This document shows positions 21,714 to 22,614 of a stretch of 22,614 bases of DNA, piece by piece. The translations under genes were made by a program, and so were the position numbers. The notes beneath the pieces are model-generated. The model saw only the letters and a list, made by a program, of their open reading frames with translations, was not told the origin of the DNA and did no database searches. The stretch spans positions 1 through 22,614 of the forward strand of contig CAZYWA010000044.1 of assembly GCA_964650975.1 (NCBI GenBank), written 5' to 3'. Within the stretch, counting starts at the first letter, position 1, and every line of letters begins with the position of its first letter. This DNA is from CAZYWA01 sp964650975 [NCBI: uncultured bacterium] (GTDB lineage: Bacteria > JADJOY01).

Positions 21714-22049
21714 ATGAGTCGCATCAACAGAACGTTGCTGTTCGTTGGCCTGATGTGCGTCGCATCGTCGGCTGCGGCTGTCGGTCCCCAGCCGGCCTCG
21801 CCGCTTCCGCCCTCGTTGCCTGCGACGGCGAATCCACCCGTGACCTTGCCGCCCTCGATTCCTGCCGTGCAGCCGCCCAACGTGACGCCGGCGAACCCGG
21901 CCGTCGCGCCGCCCTCGTTGCCGCCGAGCGTGCCCTCCGTTGCTCCGCCATCGGTCCCACTGGAGGATCCGTCGTCGATTCCCTCCGCGACGCCGCCGTC
22001 GGTGCCGCCCGCTCCTCGGTCTGGCAGCGGCGGTACCACGATTCCGTAG
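21714..22049 (+). CDS. Proline-rich secreted protein
   Basis: A 111-residue protein with a clear signal peptide (RTLLFVGLMCVASSAAA, cleavage near residue 23). The rest is low-complexity, dominated by Pro, Ser, Ala and Val, with repeated PPSxP units (LPPSLP, LPPSIP, PPSLPPSVP, PPSVP). GGGAGGTG at 21701-21708, five bases before the ATG, is a strong ribosome binding site and supports real expression. It would be extended and unfolded in the periplasm, perhaps wall- or envelope-spanning. No enzyme domain is present and no family is recognised. It converges on the edge gene with 31 bp between the stops. Confidence 0.65.
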   Translation: MSRINRTLLFVGLMCVASSAAAVGPQPASPLPPSLPATANPPVTLPPSIPAVQPPNVTPANPAVAPPSLPPSVPSVAPPSVPLEDPSSIPSATPPSVPPAPRSGSGGTTIP

Positions 22050-22080
22050 CCGCACCGGGTACGCCGCCCCGCGGGCTGCG

Positions 22081-22614
22081 TCATGGGCTCGCGGGAGCGG
22101 TCTGAGAGGGTGCCTGGTTCACCGGTTCACCCGTATCCACGAACAGCGACACGACCTCGCCCCATCCCCACTCGGACCCGTAGAGCACGTCGACGACGCC
22201 GGTGTTGATCCAGCGGAACACGTAGAGGTAGCCGGCGATCGAGCCGCTCTGCGCCCAATCGACGGCGTCGTTGACCGGCGCGGTCGCGACACTGGGAACG
22301 AACGGGCCCTTCCAGGGGACCAGGTACCCGAGACCGGTATTCACCTCGCCCAGGGTCTCCTGGACCCAATCGGTGAGGTAGATCACACGCGTGAAAGCGA
22401 TGTAGGACAGCGGATCGGTCGGTGCGAGACCGACGGCGACCCCGCCGAGAATCGTGGTCTTCTCGATGGCGATCGCCGAGAAAAGGCCATCCACGATCCG
22501 GACTGGCGCACAGTCCGGCAGCTGCGCGTATCCGTTCTTGATCCACTCGATGCCGTTCTGCAAAGGGCGGCGATTCGGGCCGGGAAGCCCCGCATCCAGG
22601 CCGACGTCGATCCA
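22081..22614 (-). CDS. Unknown protein, 3' part (5' end outside window)
   Basis: The frame is open to the right edge of the window, giving at least 177 residues; an in-frame TTG at 22563 is not needed as a start. The visible part begins WIDVGLDAGLPGPNRRP and continues with NGIEWIKNGYAQLPDCAPV, VDGLFSAIAIEKTTILGGVAVGL, FTRVIYLTDWVQETLGEVNTGLGYL and a C-terminal WGWGEVVSLFVDTG with an Ala/Pro/Gln tail. It is mildly hydrophobic and aromatic-rich, without obvious repeats or catalytic motifs. I do not recognise it. A secreted or membrane-associated protein is possible. Confidence 0.55.
   Translation of the reverse strand, partial: WIDVGLDAGLPGPNRRPLQNGIEWIKNGYAQLPDCAPVRIVDGLFSAIAIEKTTILGGVAVGLAPTDPLSYIAFTRVIYLTDWVQETLGEVNTGLGYLVPWKGPFVPSVATAPVNDAVDWAQSGSIAGYLYVFRWINTGVVDVLYGSEWGWGEVVSLFVDTGEPVNQAPSQTAPASP

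Noticed and set aside
22066-22076. GCCC-CGC-GGGC hairpin between convergent genes
   Set aside because: The four-base stem without a T-tract is too weak to call a terminator.
1-22614. CRISPR arrays, tRNA or rRNA genes, insertion sequences, phage genes
   Set aside because: No regularly spaced repeats, no tRNA- or rRNA-like sequence, and no transposase or integrase motifs were seen on either strand.

Overview
The window is high-GC bacterial DNA with dense, mostly overlapping genes. It carries LolA-type, MMPL and lipoprotein genes, so the host has an outer membrane and is Gram-negative. No rRNA, tRNA or other marker is present, so the phylum cannot be fixed. The codon use and gene mix would suit an uncultured proteobacterial, myxobacterial, Binatota-like or Eisenbacteria-like lineage; this is inference only.

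Left region (1-4241): the 3' end of a B12-binding radical SAM protein and a zinc alcohol dehydrogenase come first. A complete encapsulin iron-storage module follows: an encapsulated-ferritin cargo protein with a visible loading peptide, then its family 1 encapsulin shell. The shell gene overlaps, tail to tail by 199 bp, a YihY/BrkB-type membrane protein on the other strand.

Centre (4372-19112): a biosynthetic locus of the aryl polyene / xanthomonadin type, in four transcription blocks arranged as two divergent pairs. Block 1 (-): LolA-like carrier, MMPL exporter, DUF3261 lipoprotein. Block 2 (+): lysophospholipid-type acyltransferase, acyl carrier protein, GT2 glycosyltransferase, LpxL-like acyltransferase, polysaccharide deacetylase, methyltransferase, and then a TRL-like lipoprotein that may have its own promoter. 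Block 3 (-): a fused two-hotdog dehydratase and a FabG-type ketoreductase. Block 4 (+): an FkbO/Hyg5/XanB2-type chorismatase, an AMP-dependent acyl ligase, a ketosynthase with a full catalytic triad, and a ketosynthase-like chain-length-factor protein. The inferred route is: chorismatase makes hydroxybenzoate, the ligase activates it and loads the ACP, KS/CLF plus ketoreductase plus dehydratase build the polyene, the methyltransferase and glycosyl/acyl transferases finish it, and the MMPL/LolA/lipoprotein set moves it to the outer membrane. Most junctions are four-base ATGA or GTGA overlaps.

Right region (19141-22614): a two-gene minus-strand unit (a small cysteine-rich secreted protein and a low-affinity iron permease family protein), a 340-bp divergent spacer with an 18-bp near-perfect direct repeat, then plus-strand genes for a small hydrophilic protein, a secreted protein, a DUF2127-type membrane protein and a proline-rich secreted protein. 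A minus-strand gene of unknown function runs off the right edge.

The most interesting points are the chorismatase-primed aryl polyene locus, the single-chain ApeI-ApeP-type dehydratase, the split ApeJ, the added deacetylase, and the encapsulin module with its antisense overlap.
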